45,692 nt of DNA from Deltaproteobacteria bacterium. Lineage in GTDB: Bacteria; Desulfobacterota; Desulfarculia; Adiutricales; Adiutricaceae. A program made the translations under genes and the position numbers. The stretch lies in the NCBI GenBank assembly GCA_031276865.1, contig JAISMF010000039.1, positions 1 to 45,692 of the forward strand, given 5' to 3'. Shown here piece by piece: positions 34,543 to 43,031 of this stretch. Numbering within the stretch: the first letter of the stretch is position 1; each line of letters starts with the position of its first letter. The notes under the pieces were generated by a model. It had not been told where the DNA came from, did not search any database, and saw only the letters and a program-made list of their open reading frames with translations.

Positions 34543-35856
34543 TTACGCGGGAAACATTTTGGACAAAATCACGGTCTCGTCCCTTTCGGGCCCCACCGAG
34601 ACCAAGGCGAGGGGCGCTCCGGCCTCCTCTTCCATGGCGTTTAGGTATTCTCGGGCGTTGCGGGGGAGATCGGAGAGGCGCCTGGCCTTTCCTATGTCCT
34701 CGGAAAAGCCGGGAAAGACGCGGTACTCCGGAACGGCCCCCTCCAGGTCCCGGGTCTCCTGGGGGAGGTATTCCAGGCGTCCGGCAGGGGTTTTATAGGC
34801 CACCGCTATTTTAAGTTCCTTCAGGCCCCTTAAAACGTCCAGCTTGGTCACCGCCAACCCGTCCACCCCGGAAAGGGCGCGGGCCGTGCGCACCACCACC
34901 ATGTCCAGCCAGCCGCAGCGCCTGGGGCGGCCGGTGGTGGTTCCGTACTCGCCGCCCTTCTCCCGCAGGGCGTCTCCGGCCTCGTCCTTGAGTTCCGTGG
35001 GGAAGGGCCCCTCCCCCACCCGGGTGGTGTAGGCCTTCACCAGCCCCAGCACCCGGTCGAGCTCCTTAAAGGGCACCCCGGAGCCGGTGGCCGCTCCGCC
35101 GGAGGTGGTGGAGGAGCTGGTGACGTAGGGGTAGGTGCCGTGATCCAGATCCAGCTGCGACCCCTGGGCGCCCTCGAAGAGGATCCTTTTTCCCGCCTCT
35201 CTGGCCTTCAAGAGGAGGAGGAAGGTGTCGGTCACGTACGGGGCGAGCTCGCTCGCCCAGATCCGGGCCTTCGCCATCAAATCCTCCGCTTTGACGGGCG
35301 CCTTGCGGTAGAGGCCGGTTAAAAGGCAGTTCTTCTCCAAGAGGGCGCTCTCGAGCTTCCCGCGGAAGACCTCCAAATCCAAAAGATCGTTTAAGCGCAG
35401 TCCCTGGCGGGAGGCCTTGTCCTCGTAGGCCGGGCCTATGCCCCGGCCGGTGGTTCCGATCCTCACCCGGCCGTCTCCGCCGGAGACGGCCGGGGGGTTC
35501 TCCCGGGCCTCGTCTAGGAGGTTGTGGTAGGGAAGGATGAGGTGGGCCTTCCCGCTTAAGGCGAGGTTTTCCGGACCCACCTCCACCCCTCTTTTTTTTA
35601 GCTCCCGAATCTCCGTGAGCAACACCTCGGGATCCACCACCACCCCCGGGGCCACGACCGAGCGCTTCCCCTTATGGAGGATGCCCGAGGGCACCAGATG
35701 CAGGGCGTAGGTCTCTCCTCCCACCACCAGGGTGTGCCCGGCGTTGTTCCCGCCCTGGAAACGCACCACCAGATCCGCCTCGCCCGTGAGGAGATCCACC
35801 ACCTTGCCTTTGCCCTCGTCGCCCCACTGGGTGCCGATCACAACCACGCCGGACAT
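34543..35856 (-). CDS. purA: Adenylosuccinate synthetase
   Basis: A 437-residue GTP-dependent enzyme that joins IMP and aspartate, the first committed step to AMP. The N-terminus IGTQWGDEGKGKVVDLL carries the catalytic Asp and the phosphate loop. NAGHTLVVGG supplies the catalytic His, and GTTGRGIGPAYEDKASR, FEGAQGSQLDLDHGTYPYVT and TTTGRPRRCGWLD are further family blocks. The start ATG at 35856 has AGGGAGAG upstream. Length is normal. It heads a minus-strand group with the sensor kinase and sigma54 regulator. No other purine biosynthesis gene is in the window, though two base permeases lie 4 kb away. Confidence 0.98.
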   Translation of the reverse strand: MSGVVVIGTQWGDEGKGKVVDLLTGEADLVVRFQGGNNAGHTLVVGGETYALHLVPSGILHKGKRSVVAPGVVVDPEVLLTEIRELKKRGVEVGPENLALSGKAHLILPYHNLLDEARENPPAVSGGDGRVRIGTTGRGIGPAYEDKASRQGLRLNDLLDLEVFRGKLESALLEKNCLLTGLYRKAPVKAEDLMAKARIWASELAPYVTDTFLLLLKAREAGKRILFEGAQGSQLDLDHGTYPYVTSSSTTSGGAATGSGVPFKELDRVLGLVKAYTTRVGEGPFPTELKDEAGDALREKGGEYGTTTGRPRRCGWLDMVVVRTARALSGVDGLAVTKLDVLRGLKELKIAVAYKTPAGRLEYLPQETRDLEGAVPEYRVFPGFSEDIGKARRLSDLPRNAREYLNAMEEEAGAPLALVSVGPERDETVILSKMFPA

Positions 35857-36624
35857 TTCTCTCCCTCTAGAAAGCGCCGGGACGAAAACGGGGAAACCCC
35901 CCTTCCGCCCGGGGAAAATGCCGCCCGCGAAACCCTCCGGAGGCCCTCCGCCCCCGAAAATCCCCTATCCAGGGCCCGGGAAACGGCGGATCCCCAGGTG
36001 ATTGAGGAAAATCCGCGGGTCCGGAAAACAGGAAATCAGGAGATCGGGTGAGCGGGCGCGAAAAGTCCGGCCGCGAATATTTAATAGAGACAACATACAA
36101 AATATAGGATAAATATTAATACTATACCGTATATAATGTATATTATTTCAAAATCTTAAACCAACGGGGGACTTTTCGCGGTCCCGTCGATCTGGAGAAT
36201 TTCAGAACGGATTAAGCCGCGTTTTCACCCGGAGAGGTAAAAAAGCGGGGAAAAAACGGAAAAAAATCCGGTACCGCCGGATCCTGGAGCGGGCGGAAAA
36301 TTCACAAAAATCATCCCCCCAGACGAAGCTTTCACGCTCTGCCTTGTAAGCATAGCACGAATCGCCCCCGTTTCACAGAGGGCCTTTCCGCCGGCTTCCT
36401 CCGGAAAGGGCCGGTAAAACGTGAAAAGGAGGAGCGGGAGGGCGGAGGGGGGAAAGCGGCGGGAAGCCCGATACGCGGAAAGGAGGCCCTAGGGCGGGAG
36501 GGAAGATCGTGGGAGGAAAAGAGGCCCCAGGGCGGAAAGGAGGGAGGCTAAAGAGCGGAATGGGGGAAACGGACGGGAGGGCGAAAAGGCGGAGCGGGAA
36601 AACCAGCCGAAGACGGGCTTTAAG
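35857..36624. other. Gap holding an inverted-repeat element
   Basis: Apart from the MITE-like element B (36058-36179), this stretch is GC-rich with no gene I can support. 36420-36600 is purine-rich (GGAGG and GGGAAA variants). No clear purA promoter was recognised; AT-rich element B lies about 200 bp upstream of purA and could provide one. Confidence 0.45.
36058..36179 (+). mobile_element. MITE-like element B, 122 bp with terminal inverted repeats
   Basis: GCGAAAAGTCC (36058-36068) and GGACTTTTCGC (36169-36179) are perfect inverted repeats; with one more base on each side the match is 12 bp. The 100-bp interior is very AT-rich and contains ATACAAAATATAGGATAAAT, shared with element A on the opposite strand. 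It also holds GTATATAATGTATAT, which could act as a promoter -10 region. Confidence 0.72.
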
Positions 36625-36655
36625 GGGGCGCCCCCCCCTTAGGGGGGGGCGCCCC
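36625..36655. repeat. Perfect GC palindrome behind the nucleotidyltransferase gene
   Basis: GGGGCG plus eight C (36625-36638), a three-base loop, then eight G plus CGCCCC (36642-36655). It begins a few bases after the stop codon. It may stop transcription or protect the mRNA 3' end, but there is no T-run. Confidence 0.6.
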
Positions 36656-36658
36656 GCC

Positions 36659-38065
36659 TTAGACTCCTTCCCGGGCCCCCGCCCCCGTCTCCCGCAGATG
36701 GACGGAAACGAGCCGGAGGGCCTCCTCTCGAGTGCTCACCACCTCTTGGTCGTGGGCCTCCCTCACCAGGTTCTTGAGCCTCCCCAGCTCGGGACCCTCC
36801 TCCAAACCGAAGAGCCTCTTCATTTCGCCGCCGCTGATGAGATCCTCCGGTCTCTTCAGGGAGCCCCCCACCGGCTCCAGAAAATCCTCGAGGGTGTGGG
36901 GATAGCTCTCCGGCCAGTAGAGCCTTCCGTTCCAATCCGCGGCCTTGAGGGCCCAAAGCTCGGCCAGGGTGGCCTCCGGGGCGAGGTCGCGGGCGAGGCG
37001 CCTTAAATCTCCGGTGCCAAGCCGCGAAAAGGCCCCCTCCATGTGCCATCTCACGAGTTTTAACACCGGCCGGGACACCCTTCCGGGGCACATGACGGAT
37101 TTGAGAAAAGAACGGGCCAGGGGCACGCCCGCCGGGGCGTGCCCCGGATAGTGGATCCTCCCGCTTTCGGGATCCCTCACCCGGGTGGCGGCGTTTTTCC
37201 CGATGTCGTGGGTGAGGGCGGCGAGGACCAGAATCCCCCGGTCGAAAGAGTGTCCGGAGCGCTCGGGAAGGCGGAGCCTGGAGATTTCCCGCACGACTAA
37301 GAGGGTGTGGTTCCAGACGCTCCCCTCGGGGTGGAAGTGCCAGCCCTGCTGGTGCTCCTTTAAAGACATAAGCTCGGGGAAGAGGCTTAAAAGGCCCGAC
37401 TCGTCTAAAAAGCCCAACCCCAAATGCGGATCCCCGGAAGCCGCCCAGGATCTCCACTCCGGCCAGAAACGGTCTTTGGAAACGAGTTTCAGGAGGTCCC
37501 GGTGTTTTCGGGAAAGGCGGAGCAGATCCGGATGGGCGGTGAGCGAGCGGCGGGAGATGAGGGAGAAGGCCCTTAAAAGCCTCAAGGGATCCCTTTCGAA
37601 CAGATCCTCCGACGCCGGGACGAGCCTCCTGTTCAAAACGTCCTCTAGACCCCCCAGGGGATCCAGAATCTCCCCGCTTAAGGGATCCATGTAAAGGGCG
37701 TTCAAGGTGAAATCCCGGCGCCGGGCGTCTTCTTTGAGCCGCTCCGGACTAAAAGGCCGGGGCTCTCCGGCGGGAAGGGTCACGTCCAAGATCCTCCCCC
37801 GGGACCTAAAGTGAATGAGGGGCTCAAAGCGGGGTTCGTCCAAAAACACGCCGCGCTTCAAGACCATGGGCCTTCCCATGCGGCCGAGGAGCTCCAAAAC
37901 CCTCTCAAAAGAGAGGCCGAAGACCACGAGATCCAGATCCGCCGCCGCCCGGGGGTTGTCCTTTTCCAAGAAACGATCCCGCACGGCCCCGCCCACCACG
38001 AGCATACGGCCCCCGGCCTCCAAGATCCTTCGCGCCGTTTTGGCGAATAAAGAAAGAAAACCCAT
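36659..38065 (-). CDS. cca: tRNA nucleotidyltransferase / poly(A) polymerase family protein with HD domain
   Basis: A 468-residue protein. Residues 20-150 are the class II nucleotidyltransferase head: MLVVGGAVRDRFLEKDNPRA, then ADLDLVVFG with the metal Asp pair, and RRRDFTLNALYMDPLSGEI. An HD domain follows, with LAALTHDIGKNAATR around residue 270. These proteins add or repair the tRNA CCA end, or act as A-adding or CC-adding enzymes; sequence alone does not settle which. The start ATG at 38065 is chosen because the conserved fold begins about 20 residues later; the frame stays open to 38350, but the upstream part looks non-coding and AT-rich. The symbol is tentative. Confidence 0.85.
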   Translation of the reverse strand: MGFLSLFAKTARRILEAGGRMLVVGGAVRDRFLEKDNPRAAADLDLVVFGLSFERVLELLGRMGRPMVLKRGVFLDEPRFEPLIHFRSRGRILDVTLPAGEPRPFSPERLKEDARRRDFTLNALYMDPLSGEILDPLGGLEDVLNRRLVPASEDLFERDPLRLLRAFSLISRRSLTAHPDLLRLSRKHRDLLKLVSKDRFWPEWRSWAASGDPHLGLGFLDESGLLSLFPELMSLKEHQQGWHFHPEGSVWNHTLLVVREISRLRLPERSGHSFDRGILVLAALTHDIGKNAATRVRDPESGRIHYPGHAPAGVPLARSFLKSVMCPGRVSRPVLKLVRWHMEGAFSRLGTGDLRRLARDLAPEATLAELWALKAADWNGRLYWPESYPHTLEDFLEPVGGSLKRPEDLISGGEMKRLFGLEEGPELGRLKNLVREAHDQEVVSTREEALRLVSVHLRETGAGAREGV

Positions 38066-38486
38066 CCCGCACCCCGCGCCTGTTAAGAACAGACCTCCCT
38101 CAAACGGAAAAATTTCCGCAACTTTATATTGACCACAAATCGGGAAAAATTTCAAGAGGAAAAAACACTTACGATCCGCTCCGCCCCCTCCGGCGACAAA
38201 GGCCGAACCGCCCCGTTGTCCCGTCGCGGTTAAAAAGCGGCTGACAAGCTTTTTTCGGTAAAACGTTAAAAAATTATTTCGGCGGAGAATTATCCTAAAA
38301 TCCCCGCTCCGCTTCCGTTTTTTCGGCTTCGGACGTTGTTTTAAAATCATCGAACAAGACTTGTTAAAAATAATCGCGAATACAAAATCTTCGATAAATT
38401 TTTTGACGAAATTGTAAACGATTCTTAATTAAATTTTAAAATATTCGTCGGGTGATAGCTTTGATATATCCAAAGAGACGAATATT
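38066..38486. other. Gap without a recognised gene
   Basis: About 420 bp upstream of the nucleotidyltransferase gene. It is GC-rich near the gene and AT-rich from 38240 on. I see no promoter with confidence and no coding sequence. Confidence 0.45.
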
Positions 38487-38577
38487 ATTACCCCAGCGGT
38501 TAAAAGTTAGAAAAATAACATTAATCGGTTCTCCTCTAGCAAGGTTTTTTTCAATATTTAACCGCCGGGGTGATACT
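38487..38577. repeat. Palindromic repeat, copy 3
   Basis: Left arm CCCCAGCGGTTAAAAGTTAG (38491 on), right arm TCAATATTTAACCGCCGGGG (ending 38570), preceded by ATTATTA and followed by TGAT. The centre has GGTTCTCCTCTAGCAAGG, close to the centres of copies 1 and 4. The decayed AAA-ATPase gene ends inside its right arm. Confidence 0.78.
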
Positions 38578-39585
38578 CACGGTCGTCAAAGTTTAAAAGA
38601 ACTCTACCTGGCGTTCCAGTAAATACTGAATCCATGACTTTGATGACTCCATGTTCTTTGAGGCTATCCTTTCGAGAATCGACTCGCGTAGCGCGATTTT
38701 TTAACGATAGCTTCGGCGGCTTGATCCATGATATTCGCTGACACGGTCTTGGCATAGTCGTTTTAATATCTTAACTACAATTTCATATGCTAAAGCGTTC
38801 GCGAGCCATGGTTGACCTTGGAACCAGCACCAAGGACGATCCACAGCCTCCGACTCGAAAACTTGTCCACTAGCGATAGCGTGTTGCTGATAAAGGATTC
38901 TTATTTCTTCTCTAGTGAAATTGGCGAGATTTAACTCTTCCTTCTTGACGTTGAAAGGTCTAGCAAGCCCAGCGGTATGTTCTCCATATCATGCTTGAAC
39001 CAAGTAATCCCTAATGTCTCTTATGCCAACTTAAGCTATGGAACGTGGAAATTTTAAATCATCTAAATCGTAGCGATTGTTGTAACCTAGGCGAATTTGA
39101 CTCAGAAAATGTATTAGCGGTTCGCCTGAAATGCGATCAGCTTCATCAAAAAAAATAACTAAGTCTTTATCAAGACTTACGCTTAAATCATTCTATAAAT
39201 AGAGAATTTGGGTGTCGAATGAAGAGTCGGAGCTTATTTTGCATTCCTTGGCGAATCTTTTAAAAACGTTTACGCCTCATAGTTTTATGGCTGCTATGAT
39301 TTGAGAGCGCGCTGTAGACATAGCCCTGTCAATACCGGTTAAGCCCTGGATAACCTCCAATGAACAGTAAGGAGCGTACATTTGACCTTCCGAGTTGATT
39401 TTTTTGATCAAAGCTTTTAAAAAAGTCGTCTTCCCGCTTTGTCTTGGCGCATGGATGATAAAAAAATTATCTCCCTTAACCATTTAATCAACATCTTGTA
39501 CGCGCGCCAATGCTGGCAGCATGTAATGCTTTGATAGAACGCGTGATCCAATCGTATTAAAGCGCTTTATAGTTGGATTAGTCAT
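38560..39585 (-). pseudogene. Decayed AAA-ATPase-like gene (N-terminal P-loop half only)
   Basis: The start ATG at 39585 reads MTNPTIKRFNTIGSRVLSKH, then an in-frame TAA (39486-39484) interrupts. The next stretch has the Walker A loop FIIHAPRQSGKTTFLKAL and YCSLEVIQGL. Further frames give the Walker B DLVIFFDEADRISGEPLIHF, FPRSIA, then PFNVKKEELNLANFTREEIR and GQPWLANALAYEIVVKILK, and finally VMDSVFTGTPG. At least two frameshifts and four stops are present. The C-terminal nuclease half seen in the gene at the left edge is absent; the reading ends in repeat copy 3. The intact family couples a P-loop ATPase to a PD-(D/E)XK domain. The start lies immediately beside repeat copy 4, so the gene sits exactly between two repeats. 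Confidence 0.85.
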
Positions 39586-39589
39586 AGGT

Positions 39590-39676
39590 TTTACCCCGGC
39601 TGATGAAAATTTAAAGAATTAAATATAGCGATTCGCCTCTACGCATGTCTTTTTCCAGCATTTAACCTCAGGGATG
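39590..39676. repeat. Palindromic repeat, copy 4
   Basis: Left part TTACCCCGGCTGATGAAAAT (39591 on), right part CAGCATTTAACCTCAGGGAT (to about 39675). More diverged than the others, but the centre GATTCGCCTCTACGCATG lines up with copy 3. It lies five bases upstream of the decayed AAA-ATPase start codon. Confidence 0.65.
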
Positions 39677-39800
39677 ACGGCTTCACTGAAATCTTTAAAA
39701 TCTCTAATGAAGGCTGTTAACTTTTCCAAAAGCGTCCGTCATGACGCGTCGGCTTATCCGGAAAAGAAACAAGGGGAAAAAACTTCGAAAGACTTTCCAC

Positions 39801-41093
39801 TCAGCCCACGAAAAGTTCTTTCACGAAGAAAAGAGCCCCCACCACCCAGACGGTGGCGGTGACGCTCCCTATCCTTCCCGAGGCCGTCTTCATGAGGATA
39901 TAGAGGATCCAGCCGACGGCCAGGCTGTCGGATAGACGCCAGGTGAGGCAGGTGATGATGATCACGACGAAGGCGGGGAAGCTTTCGCTTTTGTCCTGGA
40001 AGTTCAGGTTCTTTAAAGAGGATACCATCAAGAGCCCCACCAGCACCAGAGCGGGGGCGACGGCCGCCGCCGGGACCATGAGAAAGAGTTTGGAGAAGAA
40101 GAGGCACAAAACGAAGAGCGCCGCCACGGTGAAGGCGGCGAGTCCGGTCCTTCCGCCCATGGCCACCCCCGCGCCGGATTCGGCGTAGGTGGTGTTGGGG
40201 GAGAGTCCCAGGAGGCTTCCCGCCACCACCCCCATGGAGTCCGCCAGAAAGGCCTTGGAAATCCGGGGAAGAAAGAGCTTGGCGTCGGAGCCCATCACGG
40301 AAAAAAGGCCGATGAAACAGGCCAGGCTGTCGAAGACGCACATGAAGAAAAACGTGAAAATCACGGCCCAGAACAAGCCGTCGTTCAGCCGGGAGAAATC
40401 CATCTTGAAAAGCAGCTCGGTTACCGGAGGCGGCGGACTCACGATCGTTTTCCAAGATATTCCGGAAACATCGGTAATCCCCAGGGGGATTCCTATAAGG
40501 GTCGCGACGATTATCCCTATAAGGATCGAATAGCGGTAGTTTCGGGCGAGGCACAGGGCGGTCACCGCCAGGCCTATCACGGTTAAGAGGGCCGGGCCCT
40601 TGGCAAGCGTTCCTATGTTGGGGTCGTGATTCTTGCTGAAGACCACGAGCGAGCCGTTCTTGAGGCCTATGTAGGCTATCATGAGACCGATTCCCGCCGC
40701 CACGGCCAGCCGCAGGCACTCCGGAACCTCGTTTAAGATCTTCCGCCGGAGAGGCGAGAGGGAGACGACTATGAAGGCGCATCCGGCGATGAAGACCGCG
40801 GCCGCGGCCTGCTGCCAGGAAAAGCCCATGGCGTTTACCACCGAGCCGGCGAAGAAGGCGTTTAGGCCCATGCCCGGCGCCACCACGAAGGGAAGCCTGG
40901 CGACAAAGCACATGATCAAGGTGGCGAAGATGGTGCCCAGGGCCGTGGCCGTGAACAGGGCCGCCTGGGGCATGCCGCACTGGGAGAGGACCAGGGGGTT
41001 CACGGTCAAAACGTAGGCAAGCGAGAGGAAGGTGGCCAGTCCCGCCGATATTTCCGTCACGAAAGAAGTTCGGCCGCGTTTGAGATCGAACAA
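39801..41093 (-). CDS. NCS2-family purine permease (AzgA/PbuG type), paralogue 1
   Basis: A 430-residue inner-membrane transporter with about 12-14 helices. AzgA-type blocks are SLAYVLTVNPLVLSQCGMP, VAPGMGLNAFFAGSVV, RLAVAAGIGLMIAYIGLKNG and SPNTTYAESGAGVAMGGRTG. The last carries the conserved Glu-Ser-like site of NCS2 carriers. The family imports adenine, guanine or hypoxanthine with protons. The start is TTG at 41093, with GGAGG five bases upstream; the paralogue also starts TTG at the same aligned position. It has its own promoter (41172-41199) and a small hairpin CGAGG/CCTCG before the ribosome binding site, but no riboswitch. The upstream neighbour is a close paralogue under B12 control. 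Confidence 0.94.
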   Translation of the reverse strand: MFDLKRGRTSFVTEISAGLATFLSLAYVLTVNPLVLSQCGMPQAALFTATALGTIFATLIMCFVARLPFVVAPGMGLNAFFAGSVVNAMGFSWQQAAAAVFIAGCAFIVVSLSPLRRKILNEVPECLRLAVAAGIGLMIAYIGLKNGSLVVFSKNHDPNIGTLAKGPALLTVIGLAVTALCLARNYRYSILIGIIVATLIGIPLGITDVSGISWKTIVSPPPPVTELLFKMDFSRLNDGLFWAVIFTFFFMCVFDSLACFIGLFSVMGSDAKLFLPRISKAFLADSMGVVAGSLLGLSPNTTYAESGAGVAMGGRTGLAAFTVAALFVLCLFFSKLFLMVPAAAVAPALVLVGLLMVSSLKNLNFQDKSESFPAFVVIIITCLTWRLSDSLAVGWILYILMKTASGRIGSVTATVWVVGALFFVKELFVG

Positions 41094-41171
41094 GGAAACC
41101 TCCAATTCGAGGCGTGAAAACCTCGTGGAACCCGGATTATTTTCCCTTCGCGATTCATTTAGACCGACAAG

Positions 41172-41199
41172 ATCTTAACTTAAAGCGCTTCCTTGTCAA
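41172..41199 (-). promoter_or_regulatory. Sigma70-type promoter of NCS2 paralogue 1
   Basis: On the minus strand TTGACA (41199-41194), a 16-bp spacer and TAAGAT (41177-41172), giving a leader of about 70 bases. Confidence 0.75.
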
Positions 41200-41215
41200 G
41201 AAAAAGGCCGGATTC

Positions 41216-41251
41216 CGCCGGAAGGGGACCCGGCTTTCCGGCGTTTTTTTT
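41216..41251 (+). terminator. Hairpin with T-run in plus orientation
   Basis: CGCCGGAA (41216-41223) pairs with TTCCGGCG (41236-41243) and eight T follow. No plus-strand gene precedes it, so it may insulate the minus-strand promoter from antisense transcription. Confidence 0.6.
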
Positions 41252-41340
41252 AGTAGGTCAAAAATTAAAAATACTCTCCCGGCCTTTGAAAAAAAACGCC
41301 CCGGAGGCGAAGGGCCAGGGGAGTCCCGCCTGGAAAAGGA

Positions 41341-41386
41341 AACGAAAAAGAAGAAAGGGACCCGGAGGCCGAAGCTCCGGGTCCCT
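41341..41386 (-). terminator. Rho-independent terminator of NCS2 paralogue 2
   Basis: On the minus strand AGGGACCCGGAG and CTCCGGGTCCCT form a perfect 12-bp stem with a 7-base loop, and TTCTTCTTTTT follows. It ends the B12-controlled transcript before paralogue 1. Confidence 0.88.
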
Positions 41387-41419
41387 TGTAAAATCTCAAA
41401 CCGCGTCCGGAGCTTTCCC

Positions 41420-42712
41420 TCAGGCCGTCATGATCTCCTTAAATAGGAAGAGGGCTCCCACTATCCACACCGTGGGGGTTATGAGGCGAGCTTTTCCGTC
41501 TATCACCTTCATGAGGATGTACAGGAGCCAGCCGGCGGCCAGGCTGTCGGAGAGGCGCCAGGTGAGGCAGGTGACGATTATCACCACGAAGGCGGGAAAA
41601 CTCTCGGTCTTGTCGGCGAAATTTAGGCTCTTCACGCTCTCCAGCATGAGAAGCCCCACGAGGACCAGGGCCGGAGCCACCGCCGGGGCGGGCACCAGGA
41701 GGAAGAGCTTGGAGACGAAGAGGCAGGAGAAGAGGAGCGCCGCGACGGTGAGGGAGGTTAGCCCCGTCCTTCCCCCGGCGGCCACCCCCGCGCCGCTTTC
41801 GGCGTAGGCGGTGTTGGGGGAGAGGCCCACCGCGGCTCCGGCCACGACGCCCAGGGAGTCGGCGATGAAGGCTCTAGAGATCCGCGGGCGATAGCGCTCA
41901 GCTTCCGATCCCATGACCGCGAAAAGCCCGATGAACCCGGCCAGGCTGTCGAAGACGCACATGAAAAGAAAGGTGAAGACGACGGCCAAAAAGTCGATGT
42001 TTCCCAAGACGGAGAAGTCGAACTTGAAAGCCAGAGGCGAAACGGAAGGCGGAAGCGACACGATGGAGGAGAGCGTCAAGCCCGAGACGTCGGTCACGCC
42101 CAGGGGGATTCCCACGATGGTCGTGAGGACGATTCCTATAAGGATGGCGTGACGCATCTTCAAGGCGAGAAAGGCGGCGGTGACGAAGAGTCCGATCAAG
42201 GTGAGAAGCCCGGGTCCGGAGCCCACCGCTCCCATGAGGGCGTTCCCTTGGGCGTCCACCGTCACAAGCGCTCCGCCCTTGAGGCCGATGTAGGCGATCA
42301 TGAGCCCAATGCCCGCGGCCACGGCCAGCTGCAGAGACTCGGGCACCTCGTTTAAAATCCTTTTCCGGAAGGGGGAGAGCGAAAGAAGGACGAAGGCTAA
42401 TCCGGCCAGAAGGACGGCCGTCGCGGCCTGCCGCCAGGAAAAGCCCATGCCCAGGACCACGGAAAAGGAGAAGAAGGCGTTCAGGCCCATGCCGGGGGCC
42501 ACCGCGAAGGGGAGTCCGGCCACGAGGCACATGATGAGGGTGGCGACCGCCGCCCCCAGGGCGGTGGCCGTGAAAAGGGCGTCCTTGGGCATACCGGCGG
42601 CCGAGAGGATGATGGGGTTGACGCTCAGGACGTAGACCAGGGAGAGGAAGGTGGTGAGTCCGGCGAAGATTTCAATCGAAGCGGTGGTGTTGTTTTCCTT
42701 GAGGTTGAACAA
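41420..42712 (-). CDS. NCS2-family permease (AzgA type), paralogue 2, under a cobalamin riboswitch
   Basis: A 430-residue inner-membrane transporter, close in sequence to paralogue 1. It has SLVYVLSVNPIILSAAGMP, VAPGMGLNAFFSFSVV, LAVAAGIGLMIAYIGLKGGA and SPNTAYAESGAGVAAGGRTG. The start is TTG at 42712 with AAAGGAG six bases upstream; the frame stays open to 43000, but that part is the riboswitch leader. The transcript begins at a promoter near 43032-43060 and passes a B12 aptamer and a terminator hairpin before the gene. B12 should therefore switch it off. Family substrates are purines; the control points to a B12-related base, such as adenine or a benzimidazole, as substrate. That is inference. 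A guanine or hypoxanthine role with unusual control remains possible. Confidence 0.94.
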   Translation of the reverse strand: MFNLKENNTTASIEIFAGLTTFLSLVYVLSVNPIILSAAGMPKDALFTATALGAAVATLIMCLVAGLPFAVAPGMGLNAFFSFSVVLGMGFSWRQAATAVLLAGLAFVLLSLSPFRKRILNEVPESLQLAVAAGIGLMIAYIGLKGGALVTVDAQGNALMGAVGSGPGLLTLIGLFVTAAFLALKMRHAILIGIVLTTIVGIPLGVTDVSGLTLSSIVSLPPSVSPLAFKFDFSVLGNIDFLAVVFTFLFMCVFDSLAGFIGLFAVMGSEAERYRPRISRAFIADSLGVVAGAAVGLSPNTAYAESGAGVAAGGRTGLTSLTVAALLFSCLFVSKLFLLVPAPAVAPALVLVGLLMLESVKSLNFADKTESFPAFVVIIVTCLTWRLSDSLAAGWLLYILMKVIDGKARLITPTVWIVGALFLFKEIMTA

Positions 42713-42750
42713 GGCTGGCTCCTTTAATAGATTGGTGTCAAGGGGCCTTG

Positions 42751-42792
42751 AAAAAAAAAGCCCCCTTTCCGGCCCGCGCCGGAAATAAGGGG
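42751..42792 (-). terminator. Riboswitch expression platform: rho-independent terminator
   Basis: On the minus strand CCCCTTATTTCCGGC pairs with GCCGGAAAGGGG (one small bulge) and nine T follow (42759-42751). It lies between the cobalamin aptamer and the ribosome binding site of the permease, the position expected for B12-induced termination. Confidence 0.9.
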
Positions 42793-42849
42793 TCTTTACC
42801 TTCAACCACCGAAAAATTTTCCCCGATCCGCCGAAGCGAAAACGGAGAG

Positions 42850-43020
42850 GAGCGACCGGTCTTCTGGCTCCCGGATCGTCCGTCCGCGCCGGCCTTCCCG
42901 GGAAAAACCCAGTGGCCTTGGCCGCGCGCCCCAGGGGTCCGCGGCTCCAATTGGCGCGGGCGTACCCGGTCACAGCGGCGGGTCCGCCAAGGAATCGCAC
43001 CTTGTTCCGAAAAGATCGTC
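42850..43020 (-). promoter_or_regulatory. Cobalamin (B12) riboswitch
   Basis: Read on the minus strand the conserved aptamer elements occur in order: GGAACAAGGTGCGATTCC, CGGACCCGCCGCTGTGA, GGCCACTGGG, CCCGGGAAGG, and the B12 box AGCCAGAAGACCGGTC (42869-42854). Spacing and order match the cobalamin class. The 5' end of the aptamer is within about 10 bases of the predicted transcription start. The regulated gene is an NCS2 permease, not one of the usual B12 synthesis or BtuB/BtuFCD genes. Confidence 0.95.
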
Positions 43021-43031
43021 TCCGAGAACTT

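Noticed and set aside
36659..38350. Longer version of the nucleotidyltransferase starting at 38350
   Set aside because: The first 95 residues are low-quality, AT-rich and before the conserved fold; the ATG at 38065 was used.
41093..41175. Purine or B12 riboswitch before the first permease
   Set aside because: The leader is only about 70 bases and has just one small hairpin; no aptamer blocks are present.
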